A stretch of DNA of 64,000 nucleotides from Nocardioides sp. zg-DK7169. Its GTDB lineage: Bacteria; Actinomycetota; Actinomycetes; Propionibacteriales; Nocardioidaceae. The notes under the pieces are model-generated. The model ran no database searches. It worked only from the letters and a program-made list of their open reading frames with translations, and had not been told where the DNA came from. The position numbers were made by a program, and so were the translations under genes. Below, piece after piece: positions 31,065 to 39,437 of the stretch. How positions within the stretch are numbered: the first letter of the stretch is position 1; each line of letters begins with the position of its first letter. The stretch covers positions 1 to 64,000 of the forward strand of contig NZ_JABJRA010000011.1 in NCBI RefSeq assembly GCF_013155365.1. The letters run 5' to 3'.

Positions 31065-31084
31065 CAGTGGTCGCTAGACCACTG
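31065..31084 (-). promoter_or_regulatory. DasR-like palindrome over the regulator-kinase promoter
   Basis: CAGTGGTC-GCTA-GACCACTG is a perfect inverted repeat with 8-bp arms. It overlaps a -10-like TACAGT (31087-31082, minus strand) and ends about 12 nt before GTG 31052. The half-sites AGTGGTC and GACCACT are those of the DasR/NagR (GntR/HutC family) dre element AGTGGTCTAGACCACT, but the spacer is 4 nt rather than 2. Confidence 0.5.
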
Positions 31085-31101
31085 TAGGCACGAAACCGCG
31101 A

Positions 31102-31134
31102 GAGCCGGGGCGCCCACGTGGGGCGACCCGGCTC
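31102..31134 (-). terminator. Hairpin after the SH3/peptidase-like gene
   Basis: GAGCCGGGGCGCCCAC and GTGGGGCGACCCGGCTC pair almost completely (one mismatch and one bulge) around a short loop. It lies 22 nt beyond the stop codon at 31157 on the minus strand. Confidence 0.6.
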
Positions 31135-31156
31135 AGATGCGTACGACGCGGTGTGC

Positions 31157-32068
31157 TCAGTAGGTCGTGACGTGCACGTGGTCGTAGTGGTTCGCGGTCA
31201 CCGAGCCGCGGTCCTCCATGCCTCGCCAGCCCTCGCCGGAGCGCTCCACCGACCAGATCTGCTGGGCGTAGATCAGGTAGCTGACGCCGAGCTCGACGCG
31301 GTTCGCGCGGATGAACTCCGCGATCTCCCAGCCGAGGTCGCCGCTGACCATGATGTCGATGGCCAGGCCCTGGCCGTGCTCACCGTCGCTGCGCAGCGTG
31401 CCGTAGCTGGTGATCTGGGGGAACGCGGCGCACACCGCGGCGTGCACGTTGACGATGTTGGGGCTCACACCGCCGCCGACGGAGGTGCCGTTGGTGCAGG
31501 CACCACCGAGATCGGGGGTGGGCTCCTCGTCGCTGAGGTAGCCCGAGGTCACCCAGCGCGAGGCGCCGTCGACGACGACCTCGTCGCGGCCGTAGAGGTC
31601 GCGGCCGGTGACGAGGACCTTCTCGCCGGCCTCGAGGGTGCCGACCTGCTGGGCCTGGTCGCCCGGAAGGGTCCACACATTGAGGTCCTCGGTCGCCCAC
31701 AGCCGGGTGTCGGCCTGGTCGATCGCGGTGCGGACCGCGGCGGGCGCCATCATCTTCTCGGCAGGGGTGAGCTCGCGCAGCTCGAAGCGCGAGGCGCTGC
31801 GGGAGAGCACGGGGCCGCGGCTGGCGGCCGTGGAGGGGGTGGCCGCGGCCTTGCGCGGCTCGGCTGCGGCGGAGGGCGAGGCGTCCTCGGTCGCCTCGGC
31901 GGGCGAGACGCTCGGGCTCGAGGCGCTGATCACCTCGGCGCTCTCGGGCTCACCGACGGTGACGCCGAGGCCGACGGCGGATGCGGTCGCCAGGAAGGCG
32001 AGGGGGCCAGCGATCACGATGGCACGGGGCTTGCGGGCATTGGTGTCCCGCTTGTGGCGATGTGCCAC
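31157..32068 (-). CDS. Secreted SH3-like / ARB-07466-type peptidase-like cell-wall protein
   Basis: A 303-residue exported protein. GTG 32068 (behind AAAGGA) begins a basic, then hydrophobic, signal anchor (about 12-35). An Ala/Ser/Pro-rich linker follows, then an SH3-like domain (about 115-180) and a C-terminal domain with HGQGLAIDIMVSG and HYDHVHV. This H-x5-D...HxH arrangement is that of the LAS (VanY-like)/ARB-07466 C-terminal domain, probably a zinc peptidase or peptidoglycan-binding fold. It likely acts on the cell wall. Confidence 0.82.
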   Translation of the reverse strand: MAHRHKRDTNARKPRAIVIAGPLAFLATASAVGLGVTVGEPESAEVISASSPSVSPAEATEDASPSAAAEPRKAAATPSTAASRGPVLSRSASRFELRELTPAEKMMAPAAVRTAIDQADTRLWATEDLNVWTLPGDQAQQVGTLEAGEKVLVTGRDLYGRDEVVVDGASRWVTSGYLSDEEPTPDLGGACTNGTSVGGGVSPNIVNVHAAVCAAFPQITSYGTLRSDGEHGQGLAIDIMVSGDLGWEIAEFIRANRVELGVSYLIYAQQIWSVERSGEGWRGMEDRGSVTANHYDHVHVTTY

Positions 32069-32222
32069 AGCGCTGATCCTTTGCTGTTGCGGGGCAGAAA
32101 CATGCGCCGGTTCCGCGGGCTGCGGTCCCGGCGCTCTCGCCACACAACCACATCCCGGAGAGCCGTCCCCAATCTTTGGGGGTTCCGGCACCGTGTGTCG
32201 GCTCACGCCGTCCGGCGCCGGG
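32069..32222 (-). other. Leader region of the SH3/peptidase-like gene
   Basis: The stretch between this gene and dusB (both minus strand) has a small hairpin, CCCCAA/TTGGGG near 32170, and GC-rich potential stems. Wall-hydrolase genes in actinobacteria often carry a ydaO (c-di-AMP) riboswitch, but I could not match its conserved blocks here, so no riboswitch is claimed. Confidence 0.3.
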
Positions 32223-33395
32223 TCAGCCCCCGGAGCCCGCGTCCAGGTCGTCGACGAGGGCGCAGCCGGCGCCGTCGGCGTCGTCCAGCCAGCCCTCCGG
32301 CAGCACCACGCGCTTGCGCGGGGAGCCCTGTCGCCCGCGGGGCGCGCCGAGCTCGGAGACCGGGAACGGCTCGCTCGGGTCGAGCTCCTCGAGGAGACGG
32401 TCCAACGCCGCGAGGGAGTCGACCAGCCCGAGGTTGCGCCGGATCTCCCCGCCCGCGCGGAAGCCCTTGAGGTACCACGAGACGTGCTTGCGGAACTCCT
32501 TGCAGCCGCGCTCCTCCCCCATGTGCTGGGCGAGCAGCTCGGCGTGGCGGCGCATCATCGCGCAGACCTCGCCCAGGACCGGCAGCGTCGCGACCTGCTC
32601 GCCGGTGAACGCCGCGGCCAGGTCGCGGAACAGCCAGGGCCGGCCCAGGCAGCCGCGGCCGACCACGACGCCGGCCGCACCGGTGTGCTCCATCATCCGC
32701 AGCGCGTCCGCGGCCTCCCAGATGTCGCCGTTGCCGAGCACGGGGATGTCGACGTGCTCGACGAGCTCGCCGATCGCGTCCCAGTCGGCCACGCCGGAGT
32801 AGGCCTGCTCCACGGTGCGCCCGTGCAGCGCGATCGCCGCGCACCCGGACTCCTGGGCGATCCGCCCGGCGTCGAGGTAGGTCAGGTGGTCCGCGTCGAT
32901 GCCCTTGCGGGTCTTCATCGTCACCGGCACGTCGTACGGCGTGGCCGCGGCGACCGCCTCCTCGAGGATCTCGGCGAGCAGCCCGCGCTTCCACGGCAGC
33001 GCGCCGCCGCCACCCTTGCGGGTCACCTTGGGGACCGGGCAGCCGAAGTTGAGGTCGATGTGGGCGACGCCGTACTCCTCGCAGAGGATCTGCGCCGCGC
33101 GCCCGACGGTGACCGGGTCGGTGCCGTAGAGCTGCACCGAGCGGGTCGTCTCCAGCTCGTCGAAGACGAGCATGTCGCGGGTGTGCTGGTCGCCCTCGAC
33201 CAGGCCGCGGGAGGTGATCATCTCGCAGACGTAGAGGCCGGCGCCCTGCTCGGCGCACAGGCGGCGGAACGCCGCGTTCGTCACGCCCGCCATCGGCGCG
33301 AGGACGACGGGGACCGCGACCTGCAGCGGCCCGAGTGCCAGGCCGGCGCGGGCGCCGTTCACGGGCGTGCTGGGTGCGGCGGTGGTCGTGGTCAT
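32223..33395 (-). CDS. dusB: tRNA-dihydrouridine synthase
   Basis: A 390-residue FMN-dependent TIM-barrel enzyme. Signatures are LAPMAGVTNAAFR, the active-site Cys in NFGCPVPKVTRKGGGGAL, LHGRTVEQAYSG and GNGDIW. It reduces uridine in tRNA D-loops with NADPH. The C-terminal helical RNA-binding domain is present. ATG 33395 is preferred: a GACAAT -10-like box ends 6 nt upstream. An alternative GTG lies two codons earlier. Confidence 0.93.
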   Translation of the reverse strand: MTTTTAAPSTPVNGARAGLALGPLQVAVPVVLAPMAGVTNAAFRRLCAEQGAGLYVCEMITSRGLVEGDQHTRDMLVFDELETTRSVQLYGTDPVTVGRAAQILCEEYGVAHIDLNFGCPVPKVTRKGGGGALPWKRGLLAEILEEAVAAATPYDVPVTMKTRKGIDADHLTYLDAGRIAQESGCAAIALHGRTVEQAYSGVADWDAIGELVEHVDIPVLGNGDIWEAADALRMMEHTGAAGVVVGRGCLGRPWLFRDLAAAFTGEQVATLPVLGEVCAMMRRHAELLAQHMGEERGCKEFRKHVSWYLKGFRAGGEIRRNLGLVDSLAALDRLLEELDPSEPFPVSELGAPRGRQGSPRKRVVLPEGWLDDADGAGCALVDDLDAGSGG

Positions 33396-33459
33396 CCGCA
33401 CATTGTCGACCGCACCGCGCGCGCTCCCAAATTGCTCGCCCGGCGCGTGCGGGGAGCGG

Positions 33460-34227
33460 CTAGTTCTTCTGGCCGTTCTTCTTCTGGCCGTTCTTCTGGC
33501 CGCCCTTCGCGCCGAGCTGCTGGACCTTGCCGGTCCAGGTGATCGGGTCGAACTGCTCGGTGGGCCGGAAGCTCACCGCCGTCAGCCGGCCGCGCTCGGG
33601 CGCGAGGTAGACCAGGCAGATCGAGCGCTCCTGACCGGGCCGGAACGGCTTCGGCAGGTCGGTGCTCGCGCACGGCTGGAACCTGCTCGCGAAGCGCGAG
33701 TAGCTCACCAGCCGGTTCTTGCCGTCCACGATGTAGAGCGGCACCTCGGCACCACCGAGGTCGCTCGCGCCCACGTTGGCGACCTTCGCGCGCACGAAGT
33801 ACGGCGTGGTGCGCCGCACGGCGTCGTCCAGCTTCCACCCGCCGAAGGAGCGCTCGAAGGTGGTGCGCTCCAGGCGCTCGACGGTCACCTCGAGCACGCC
33901 GACCTTCTTCTGGCGCGGCTCCCAGGCGACCACCGCGGTGTCGCCGAGGCCCAGGGCGCTGCCCGGCGCGGTCAGCTCGACCCCGTCGGGCACCGGCAGG
34001 TAGGGCTCGACCGACGGCGACTCCGAGCCGTCCCCCGACCCGGGCTCGGAGCCCGGATCGGCGGTGCCGGAGCCCGGCTCGGAGCCCTGGGACGAGGCGT
34101 CCGGGGATGATCCACCGGCGTCGTCGGAGCCGCCGTCGGAGGAGCACCCGGCGAGCAGCGCGGCCCCGAGCGCCAGCGCCGCGAGCGAGGAGACCGAGGA
34201 CGTCGCGATCCGCCGAAGCCGCTTCAC
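33460..34227 (-). CDS. Lipoprotein with Ser/Gly/Pro-rich linker
   Basis: A 255-residue lipoprotein: basic start (VKRLRRIA), hydrophobic core, lipobox LLAGC (Cys at about 28). A long acidic Ser/Gly/Pro linker (GSEPGSGTADPGSEPGSG) follows, then a beta-sandwich domain of DUF4352-like appearance with two Cys (FQPCAST, RSICLVY). The C-terminal repeat KNGQKKNGQKN is notable. GTG 34227 gives a standard signal peptide; GTG 34239 is possible. Function unknown; it is presumably anchored on the outer face of the membrane. Confidence 0.75.
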   Translation of the reverse strand: MKRLRRIATSSVSSLAALALGAALLAGCSSDGGSDDAGGSSPDASSQGSEPGSGTADPGSEPGSGDGSESPSVEPYLPVPDGVELTAPGSALGLGDTAVVAWEPRQKKVGVLEVTVERLERTTFERSFGGWKLDDAVRRTTPYFVRAKVANVGASDLGGAEVPLYIVDGKNRLVSYSRFASRFQPCASTDLPKPFRPGQERSICLVYLAPERGRLTAVSFRPTEQFDPITWTGKVQQLGAKGGQKNGQKKNGQKN

Positions 34228-34250
34228 CCCAGTGTGCACGTGGGCTCCGA

Positions 34251-35648
34251 TCAGCAGCCGAGCAGGCGCTCGGCGAAGTAGCGGCTGATGCCGTCCAGAC
34301 CGATCCGCTCCTGCTCCATCGTGTCGCGCGAGCGGACCGTGACCGCGTCGTCCTCGAGGGTGTCGAAGTCGACGGTCACGCAGAACGGCGTACCGATCTC
34401 GTCCTGGCGGCGGTAGCGGCGACCGATCGCGCCGGAGTCGTCGAAGTCGACGTTCCAGTTGCGGCGCAGCTCGGCGGCCAGGGCCTTCGCCTTCGGGGAC
34501 AGGTCGGCGTTGCGGCTCAGCGGCAGCACCGCGACCTTGACCGGCGCCAGGCGCGGGTCGAGCTTGAGCACGGTGCGCTTGTCGACGCCGCCCTTGGTGT
34601 TGGGGGCCTCGTCCTCGGTGTAGGCGTCGACCAGGAAGGTCATCAGGCTGCGCGAGAGGCCGGCCGCCGGCTCGATGACGTACGGCGTGTAGCGCTCGTT
34701 GTTGGCCTGGTCGTAGTAGCTGAGGTCCTGGCCCGAGTGCTTGGCGTGGGTGGAGAGGTCGAAGTCGGTGCGGTTCGCGATGCCCTCGAGCTCGCCCCAC
34801 TCCGAGCCGGCGAAGCGGAAGCGGTACTCGATGTCGACGGTGCCCTTGGAGTAGTGCGACAGCTTCTCCTTCGGGTGCTCGAAGAGGCGCAGGTTGTCGC
34901 GGTCGACGCCGAGGTCGACGTACCAGTTCAGGCGCTCGTTGATCCAGTACTGGTGCCACTCCTCGTCCTCACCGGGCTTGACGAAGAACTCCATCTCCAT
35001 CTGCTCGAACTCGCGGGTGCGGAAGATGAAGTTGCCCGGCGTGATCTCGTTGCGGAAGCTCTTGCCGGTCTGGGCGATGCCGAACGGCGGCTTCATGCGA
35101 CTGGAGGTCACGACGTTGGCGAAGTTGAGGAAGATGCCCTGGGCGGTCTCCGGGCGCAGGTAGTGCAGGCCCGAGCCGTCCTCGAGGACGCCGAGGTGGG
35201 TCTTGAGCATCCCGGAGAACTCCCGGGGCTCGGTCCAGGCGCCGCGGGTGCCGCAGTTGGGGCACGCGACGTCCTTGAGGTCGACGTCGTCGGGGTTGGC
35301 GATGCCCTTCTTCTCGGCGAACGCCTCCTGGAGGTGGTCGGCCCGGAAGCGCTTGTGGCACGACTGGCACTCGGTCAGCGGGTCGTTGAAGGTGTCGACG
35401 TGGCCGCTGGCCACCCAGGTCTCGCGCGGCAGGATGATCGAGGAGTCCAGCCCGACGACGTCGTCGCGGGAGGTCACCATCGACTTCCACCACTGGCGCT
35501 TGATGTTCTCCTTCAGCTCCACGCCGAGCGGTCCGTAGTCCCAGGCGGAGCGGGTACCGCCGTAGATCTCACCGCACGGGTACACGAACCCCCGGCGCTT
35601 GGCGAGGGAGACGACGTTGTCGACGGCAGATGCGGGCGGCTTGGCCAC
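34251..35648 (-). CDS. glyS: Glycyl-tRNA synthetase (homodimeric type)
   Basis: A 465-residue class II synthetase. Visible features are the N-terminal [18 protein letters not shown], motif 2 region [24 protein letters not shown], the Cys4 zinc site (CQSC and CPNC) and motif 3 in the C-terminal catalytic part (GLSRSL), followed by an anticodon-binding domain ending AERLLGC. It attaches glycine to tRNA-Gly. The start is GTG 35648, after AGGAGCT. Confidence 0.96.
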   Translation of the reverse strand: MAKPPASAVDNVVSLAKRRGFVYPCGEIYGGTRSAWDYGPLGVELKENIKRQWWKSMVTSRDDVVGLDSSIILPRETWVASGHVDTFNDPLTECQSCHKRFRADHLQEAFAEKKGIANPDDVDLKDVACPNCGTRGAWTEPREFSGMLKTHLGVLEDGSGLHYLRPETAQGIFLNFANVVTSSRMKPPFGIAQTGKSFRNEITPGNFIFRTREFEQMEMEFFVKPGEDEEWHQYWINERLNWYVDLGVDRDNLRLFEHPKEKLSHYSKGTVDIEYRFRFAGSEWGELEGIANRTDFDLSTHAKHSGQDLSYYDQANNERYTPYVIEPAAGLSRSLMTFLVDAYTEDEAPNTKGGVDKRTVLKLDPRLAPVKVAVLPLSRNADLSPKAKALAAELRRNWNVDFDDSGAIGRRYRRQDEIGTPFCVTVDFDTLEDDAVTVRSRDTMEQERIGLDGISRYFAERLLGC

Positions 35649-35708
35649 TCTGAGAGCTCCTGTTCGCGGCCGGCTGGCTGCCGGCCGAAGATGGCGTGCG
35701 AGAAAGGA

Positions 35709-36029
35709 TCAGCCTAGCGAGCGGGCGCGGGCCTCGTTGATCGCGGCCCCGGGCTCGACGACCTCGTAGGCGCCCGGCTCGTCGACGGCCCGGCCGAGCA
35801 CCGGCACGGCGCGCACCTTCACGTCGTAGGAGGACAGCGCCCGGCGGTAGGCCCCGGGGCCCTCCCAGGTCGTGGCCAGCACCCACAGGGCGGGCTCGTC
35901 GACGTTGCGCCCGATGGTGCCGGAGACGAAGCCGGGACAGGCGGCGAGGGCCGCGCGGGCGTCCTCGAGCGCGTCACGGAAGGCGTCCTGCTCCTGCGGG
36001 GTGACCCGGAATCGGTTGACGACCAGCAC
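35709..36029 (-). CDS. Antibiotic biosynthesis monooxygenase (ABM) domain protein
   Basis: A 106-residue ferredoxin-like-fold protein (VLVVNRFRVTPQEQDAFRDALEDA, then CPGFVSGTIGRNVDEP, LWVLATTWEG). ABM proteins form dimers acting as heme-degrading or cofactor-free oxygenases, but many have no known reaction, and the heme-ligand residues of IsdG cannot be identified confidently here. The start is set by a -10 box TAGGGT (36037-36042) 7 nt before GTG 36029. It is divergent from znuA and its promoter lies next to the Zur boxes. Confidence 0.82.
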   Translation of the reverse strand: MLVVNRFRVTPQEQDAFRDALEDARAALAACPGFVSGTIGRNVDEPALWVLATTWEGPGAYRRALSSYDVKVRAVPVLGRAVDEPGAYEVVEPGAAINEARARSLG

Positions 36030-36067
36030 GTCCCCGACCCTAGTGCCGAACGCCACTCCCCTGACTT

Positions 36068-36104
36068 TTGACAACGATTCTCATCTGTTTGAGAATCGTT
36101 CTCA
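36068..36104 (+). promoter_or_regulatory. Twin Zur boxes over a leaderless promoter
   Basis: The 15-mers TGACAACGATTCTCA (36069-36083) and TGAGAATCGTTCTCA (36090-36104) are Zur/Fur-type palindromes whose starts are 21 nt apart (two helical turns). They overlay -35 TTGACA (36068-36073) and -10 GAGAAT (36091-36096), spaced 17 nt apart. ATG 36104 is at about +1, so bound Zur should silence znuACB completely. Confidence 0.85.
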
Positions 36105-37123
36105 TGCGTTCTCCGTCCCGCCGTCTCCGTACCCCCGCCCTCGCCGTCCTGGCCCTCACCGCGGCGACGACGCTCGGGGGCTGCGGCGCCCTGAGCGACG
36201 ACTCGGGCAGCGGGGGCGACGACGGCAAGGTGAGCGTCGCCGCCGGCTTCTACCCGCTGCAGTACGTCGCCGAGCGGGTCGGCGGCGACCTGGTCGACGT
36301 GGAGGCCGTCTCGGCCCCGGGCAAGGACCCGCACGACGCCGAGCTGACCGTCCAGGAGACCGCGACGCTCTCCGCCGCCGACCTCGTCGTGCTCCTCGAG
36401 GGCTTCCAGCCGGCCGTGGACGAGGCGACCGAGCAGAACGCCACCGGCGAGGTCCTCGACGCGGCCGACGTGGTCGACCTGCTCCCGGTCGAGGAGGACC
36501 ACGACCACGACCACGGCTCGGGCTCCGACTCCGGGCACTCCGACCACGGGGAGGGCGAGGACCACGGGGAGGGCGAGGACCACGCCGACCACGACCACGG
36601 CGACGAGGACCCGCACTTCTGGCAGGACCCGCTGCGGATGGCCGACCTCGGCGACGCGGTGGCGGAGTCGCTGAGCGAGGTCGACCCCGACAACGCCGCG
36701 GCCTACGAGGAGGGCGCCGCGAGGCTGCGCGCCGACCTCGAGGCGCTGGACGAGGAGTTCCGCGAGGGCCTCGCGAGCTGCGACCTGGACACCGTCGTGG
36801 TCTCCCACGACGCCTTCGGCTATCTCGAGGACCGCTACGACCTGCACTTCGACCCGGTCGCCGGCCTCTCCCCCGACGCCGAGCCGACCCCGGCCGACCT
36901 CTCCGCGCTGCAGCGCCTGATCCGTGCCGAGGGGATCACCACCGTCTTCTCCGAGCGCCTGGCCCCGCGGCAGTTCACCGCCGCGCTGGCCGACGACCTG
37001 GGCCTGGAGACCTCGGTGCTCGACCCGCTCGAGGGGCTCAGCGACGAGACGGCCGACGAGGACTACCTGTCCCTCATGCGCGCCAACCTCGCCGCCCTCC
37101 AGGAGGCCAACTCATGCAGGTGA
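36104..37123 (+). CDS. znuA: Zinc ABC transporter, substrate-binding lipoprotein
   Basis: A 339-residue lipoprotein (lipobox TTLGGC, Cys27) of the ZnuA/cluster 9 metal-binding family. Metal-site features include GKDPHDAELT, PHFWQDPLRM and VVSHDAFGYL. Between them lies a long His/Asp/Glu-rich loop (about 125-165; HDHDHG, GHSDHG, HADHDHGDEDPH), typical of zinc carriers. ATG 36104 coincides with the expected transcription start. It delivers zinc to ZnuBC. The 3' end overlaps znuC by 10 nt. Confidence 0.93.
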   Translation: MRSPSRRLRTPALAVLALTAATTLGGCGALSDDSGSGGDDGKVSVAAGFYPLQYVAERVGGDLVDVEAVSAPGKDPHDAELTVQETATLSAADLVVLLEGFQPAVDEATEQNATGEVLDAADVVDLLPVEEDHDHDHGSGSDSGHSDHGEGEDHGEGEDHADHDHGDEDPHFWQDPLRMADLGDAVAESLSEVDPDNAAAYEEGAARLRADLEALDEEFREGLASCDLDTVVVSHDAFGYLEDRYDLHFDPVAGLSPDAEPTPADLSALQRLIRAEGITTVFSERLAPRQFTAALADDLGLETSVLDPLEGLSDETADEDYLSLMRANLAALQEANSCR

Positions 37124-37932
37124 GACCGGTCCACCTGACCGGCGGCTCGGTGGCCATCGCCGGGCGCCCGATCCTGCGCGGCATCGACCTGGCGGTCTCC
37201 GCGGGCGAGTTCGTGGCCCTGATGGGCGCCAACGGCTCCGGCAAGTCCACGCTCGTGCGCGCCCTGACCGGGCTGCGTCCCCTGGGCCACGGCGAGCTGC
37301 GCCTCTTCGGCACCCCGTTCGCGCAGTTCCACGACTGGCAGCGCATCGGCTTCGTCCCCCAGCGCCCGGGCGCCGCCTCGGGCGTGCCGGCCTCGGTGTG
37401 GGAGGTCGTCGCGGCCGGGCGGCTGACCCGGCGCCGGCTGCTGCGCCCGATGTCGCGCGAGGACCGCGCCGCGATCCACGAGGCGCTCGAGGTCGTCGGC
37501 CTCGCCGACCGCGCCCGCGACGGCGTCTCCACCCTCTCCGGCGGCCAGCAGCAGCGGGTGCTGATCGCCCGCGCCCTGGCCGGTCGCCCCGACCTGTTCT
37601 TCCTCGACGAGCCCACCGCGGGCGTCGACCTGGCCAACCAGCGCGCCCTGGCCGCCTCGCTCGGCGAGCTCAAGTCGCGCGGCGCGACGGTCGTGCTGGT
37701 CGCCCACGAGCTCGGCCCGCTGGCGCCTCTCGTCGACCGCTCGGTCGTCATGCGCGGCGGACGGATCGTCTACGACGGGCCGCCCCTCGGCGACCACGCC
37801 GGCCCGGCCGACGTCGACCTGCTGCACGGGCACCACCACGCCCACGGCGTGCACGACGCACCGCCGCACCGCGACCATGCGCCGCACGTCGCGGCCCCCC
37901 TCGACGGCGGACCGACGGAGGGCCACCCGTGA
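37114..37932 (+). CDS. znuC: Zinc ABC transporter, ATP-binding protein
   Basis: A 272-residue ABC ATPase. Walker A GANGSGKST, Q-loop VPQRPG, signature LSGGQQQR, Walker B LFFLDEP and switch His (VAHE) are intact. ATG 37114 follows AGGAGG (37101-37106). It has an unusual His-rich C-terminal tail (HGHHHAHGVHDAPPHRDH), which may buffer zinc or sense it in the cytoplasm; such tails are uncommon in the ATPase subunit. Confidence 0.94.
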   Translation: MQVRPVHLTGGSVAIAGRPILRGIDLAVSAGEFVALMGANGSGKSTLVRALTGLRPLGHGELRLFGTPFAQFHDWQRIGFVPQRPGAASGVPASVWEVVAAGRLTRRRLLRPMSREDRAAIHEALEVVGLADRARDGVSTLSGGQQQRVLIARALAGRPDLFFLDEPTAGVDLANQRALAASLGELKSRGATVVLVAHELGPLAPLVDRSVVMRGGRIVYDGPPLGDHAGPADVDLLHGHHHAHGVHDAPPHRDHAPHVAAPLDGGPTEGHP

Positions 37933-38933
37933 TCGAGCTGCTCGGACTCCCCTTCATGCAGCGTGCCCTGCTGGCCGCGCTGTTCACCGGGCTCGCCGCA
38001 CCCGCGATCGGCACCTACCTGGTGCAGCGCCGGCTCTCGCTGATGGGCGACGGCATCGGCCACGTGGCGGTCACCGGCGTCGCGCTCGGCCTGCTCACCG
38101 GGGCCTCGCCCACGTGGACGGCCGTGGTCGTCGCGGTGCTCGGCGCGGTGCTGATCGAGGTGATCCGCGAGCGCGGCCACACCAACGGCGACGTGGCGCT
38201 CGCCCTGCTCTTCTACGGCGGCCTGGCCGGCGGCGTGCTGATCGCGGGGCTCGGCGGGCTGAGCCAGTCGCGGCTCAACCAGTACCTCTTCGGCTCGATC
38301 ACCACCATCTCGCCCGGCGACGTCGTGGTGACGATGGTGCTCGCGGCAGTGGTCGTGCTGCTGTGCCTGGGGCTGTCCCCGCAGCTCTTCGCGGTGGCGC
38401 AGGACCAGGAGTTCGCGCGCGTGGCCGGCCTGAAGGTCCGCTTCTACAACGTGCTGGTCGCGGTGCTCGCCGCCGTGACCGTCACCGTCGCGATGCGCAC
38501 CGTCGGCCTGCTGCTGGTCTCCGCGCTGATGGTCGTGCCGGTCGCGGCCTCCCAGCAGGTCACCCGCTCGTTCCGCACCACCCTCGCCGCGGCGATGGGA
38601 CTGGGCATGCTCGCCTCCGTCGGCGGTCTGCTGATCTCGGCATGGGCGTCCTTCCACGCCACGATCGCGCCCGGCCCGACGATCGTCCTGCTCGCCCTGG
38701 CCTGCTTCCTCATCACCTGGCCGGTCGGCGCGTGGCTGCGCCGCCGCAAGCGGATCCACGCGCCGTTCCCCGACGACCCCGAGCCGGAGCACGAGGTCTG
38801 CGTCGAGGAGCACGTCGACCACCAGCACGGCCCGGACTGCGGCCACGTGGCGGTGCCGCACGGCGACCACGTCGACTACGTGCACGACGGGCACCGGCAC
38901 GCGCCGCACGGCGAGCACTACGACGAGCACTGA
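37929..38933 (+). CDS. znuB: Zinc ABC transporter, permease
   Basis: A 334-residue permease of the ABC-3 family with about eight transmembrane helices, including the conserved QRRLSLMGDGIGHVAV and a long last hydrophobic segment. The cytoplasmic C-terminus (about 275-334) is rich in His and acidic residues (HVDHQHGPDCGH, HDGHRHAPHGEH). GTG 37929 overlaps the znuC stop by 4 nt. Together with ZnuA and ZnuC it imports zinc. Confidence 0.93.
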   Translation: MIELLGLPFMQRALLAALFTGLAAPAIGTYLVQRRLSLMGDGIGHVAVTGVALGLLTGASPTWTAVVVAVLGAVLIEVIRERGHTNGDVALALLFYGGLAGGVLIAGLGGLSQSRLNQYLFGSITTISPGDVVVTMVLAAVVVLLCLGLSPQLFAVAQDQEFARVAGLKVRFYNVLVAVLAAVTVTVAMRTVGLLLVSALMVVPVAASQQVTRSFRTTLAAAMGLGMLASVGGLLISAWASFHATIAPGPTIVLLALACFLITWPVGAWLRRRKRIHAPFPDDPEPEHEVCVEEHVDHQHGPDCGHVAVPHGDHVDYVHDGHRHAPHGEHYDEH

Positions 38934-39010
38934 ACGGAGCACCCGCACCACCCCGCACGACCCGTCGGGCGGGCAGCCCGACACCACCGAGCAGACCGGA
39001 GGCACCGGCC

Positions 39011-39409
39011 ATGAGCCCCATCGAGACCACCCCCCTGCGGCCCACCCGCCAGCGCATCGCAGTCGCCGAGGCGATGGCTTCGGTCGACGACTTCCGCTCC
39101 GCGAAGGAGATCCACGAGCTGCTCGGCCAGCGCGGCGAGCCGGTGGGCCTGGCGACGGTGTACCGCACCCTGCAGCGCCTCGCCGAGGCCGGGGAGCTCG
39201 ACGTGCTCCGCACCGAGGACGGGGAGGCGCTGTACCGGCGCTGCTCCGACACCCACCACCACCACCTCGTGTGCCGCTCGTGCGGGCGCACCGTGGAGGT
39301 CGAGGGCCCGGCCGTCGAGCGCTGGACGCGCACCATCGCCGCGGAGCACTCCTTCTCCGACGTCAGCCACTCGTTGGAGATCTTCGGGACCTGCGCCTCC
39401 TGCGCCTGA
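39011..39409 (+). CDS. zur: Fur-family zinc uptake regulator
   Basis: A 132-residue Fur-family repressor. Winged-helix domain residues 1-80 include TVYRTLQRLAEAGELDVL. The metal-binding/dimer domain has HHHHLVCRSCG and a C-terminal CASC pair (structural zinc Cys4). Location directly after znuACB and twin Zur boxes in the operon promoter identify it as Zur rather than Fur. With zinc bound it should repress its own operon. ATG 39011 is preceded by CCGGAGG. Confidence 0.9.
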   Translation: MSPIETTPLRPTRQRIAVAEAMASVDDFRSAKEIHELLGQRGEPVGLATVYRTLQRLAEAGELDVLRTEDGEALYRRCSDTHHHHLVCRSCGRTVEVEGPAVERWTRTIAAEHSFSDVSHSLEIFGTCASCA

Positions 39410-39437
39410 TCCCTGGCTCGTGGCCGCAGGCGCGGGC

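Noticed and set aside
32069..32206. ydaO (c-di-AMP) riboswitch before the SH3/peptidase-like gene
   Set aside because: Expected by gene type, but the conserved sequence blocks could not be found; a covariance-model search would decide.
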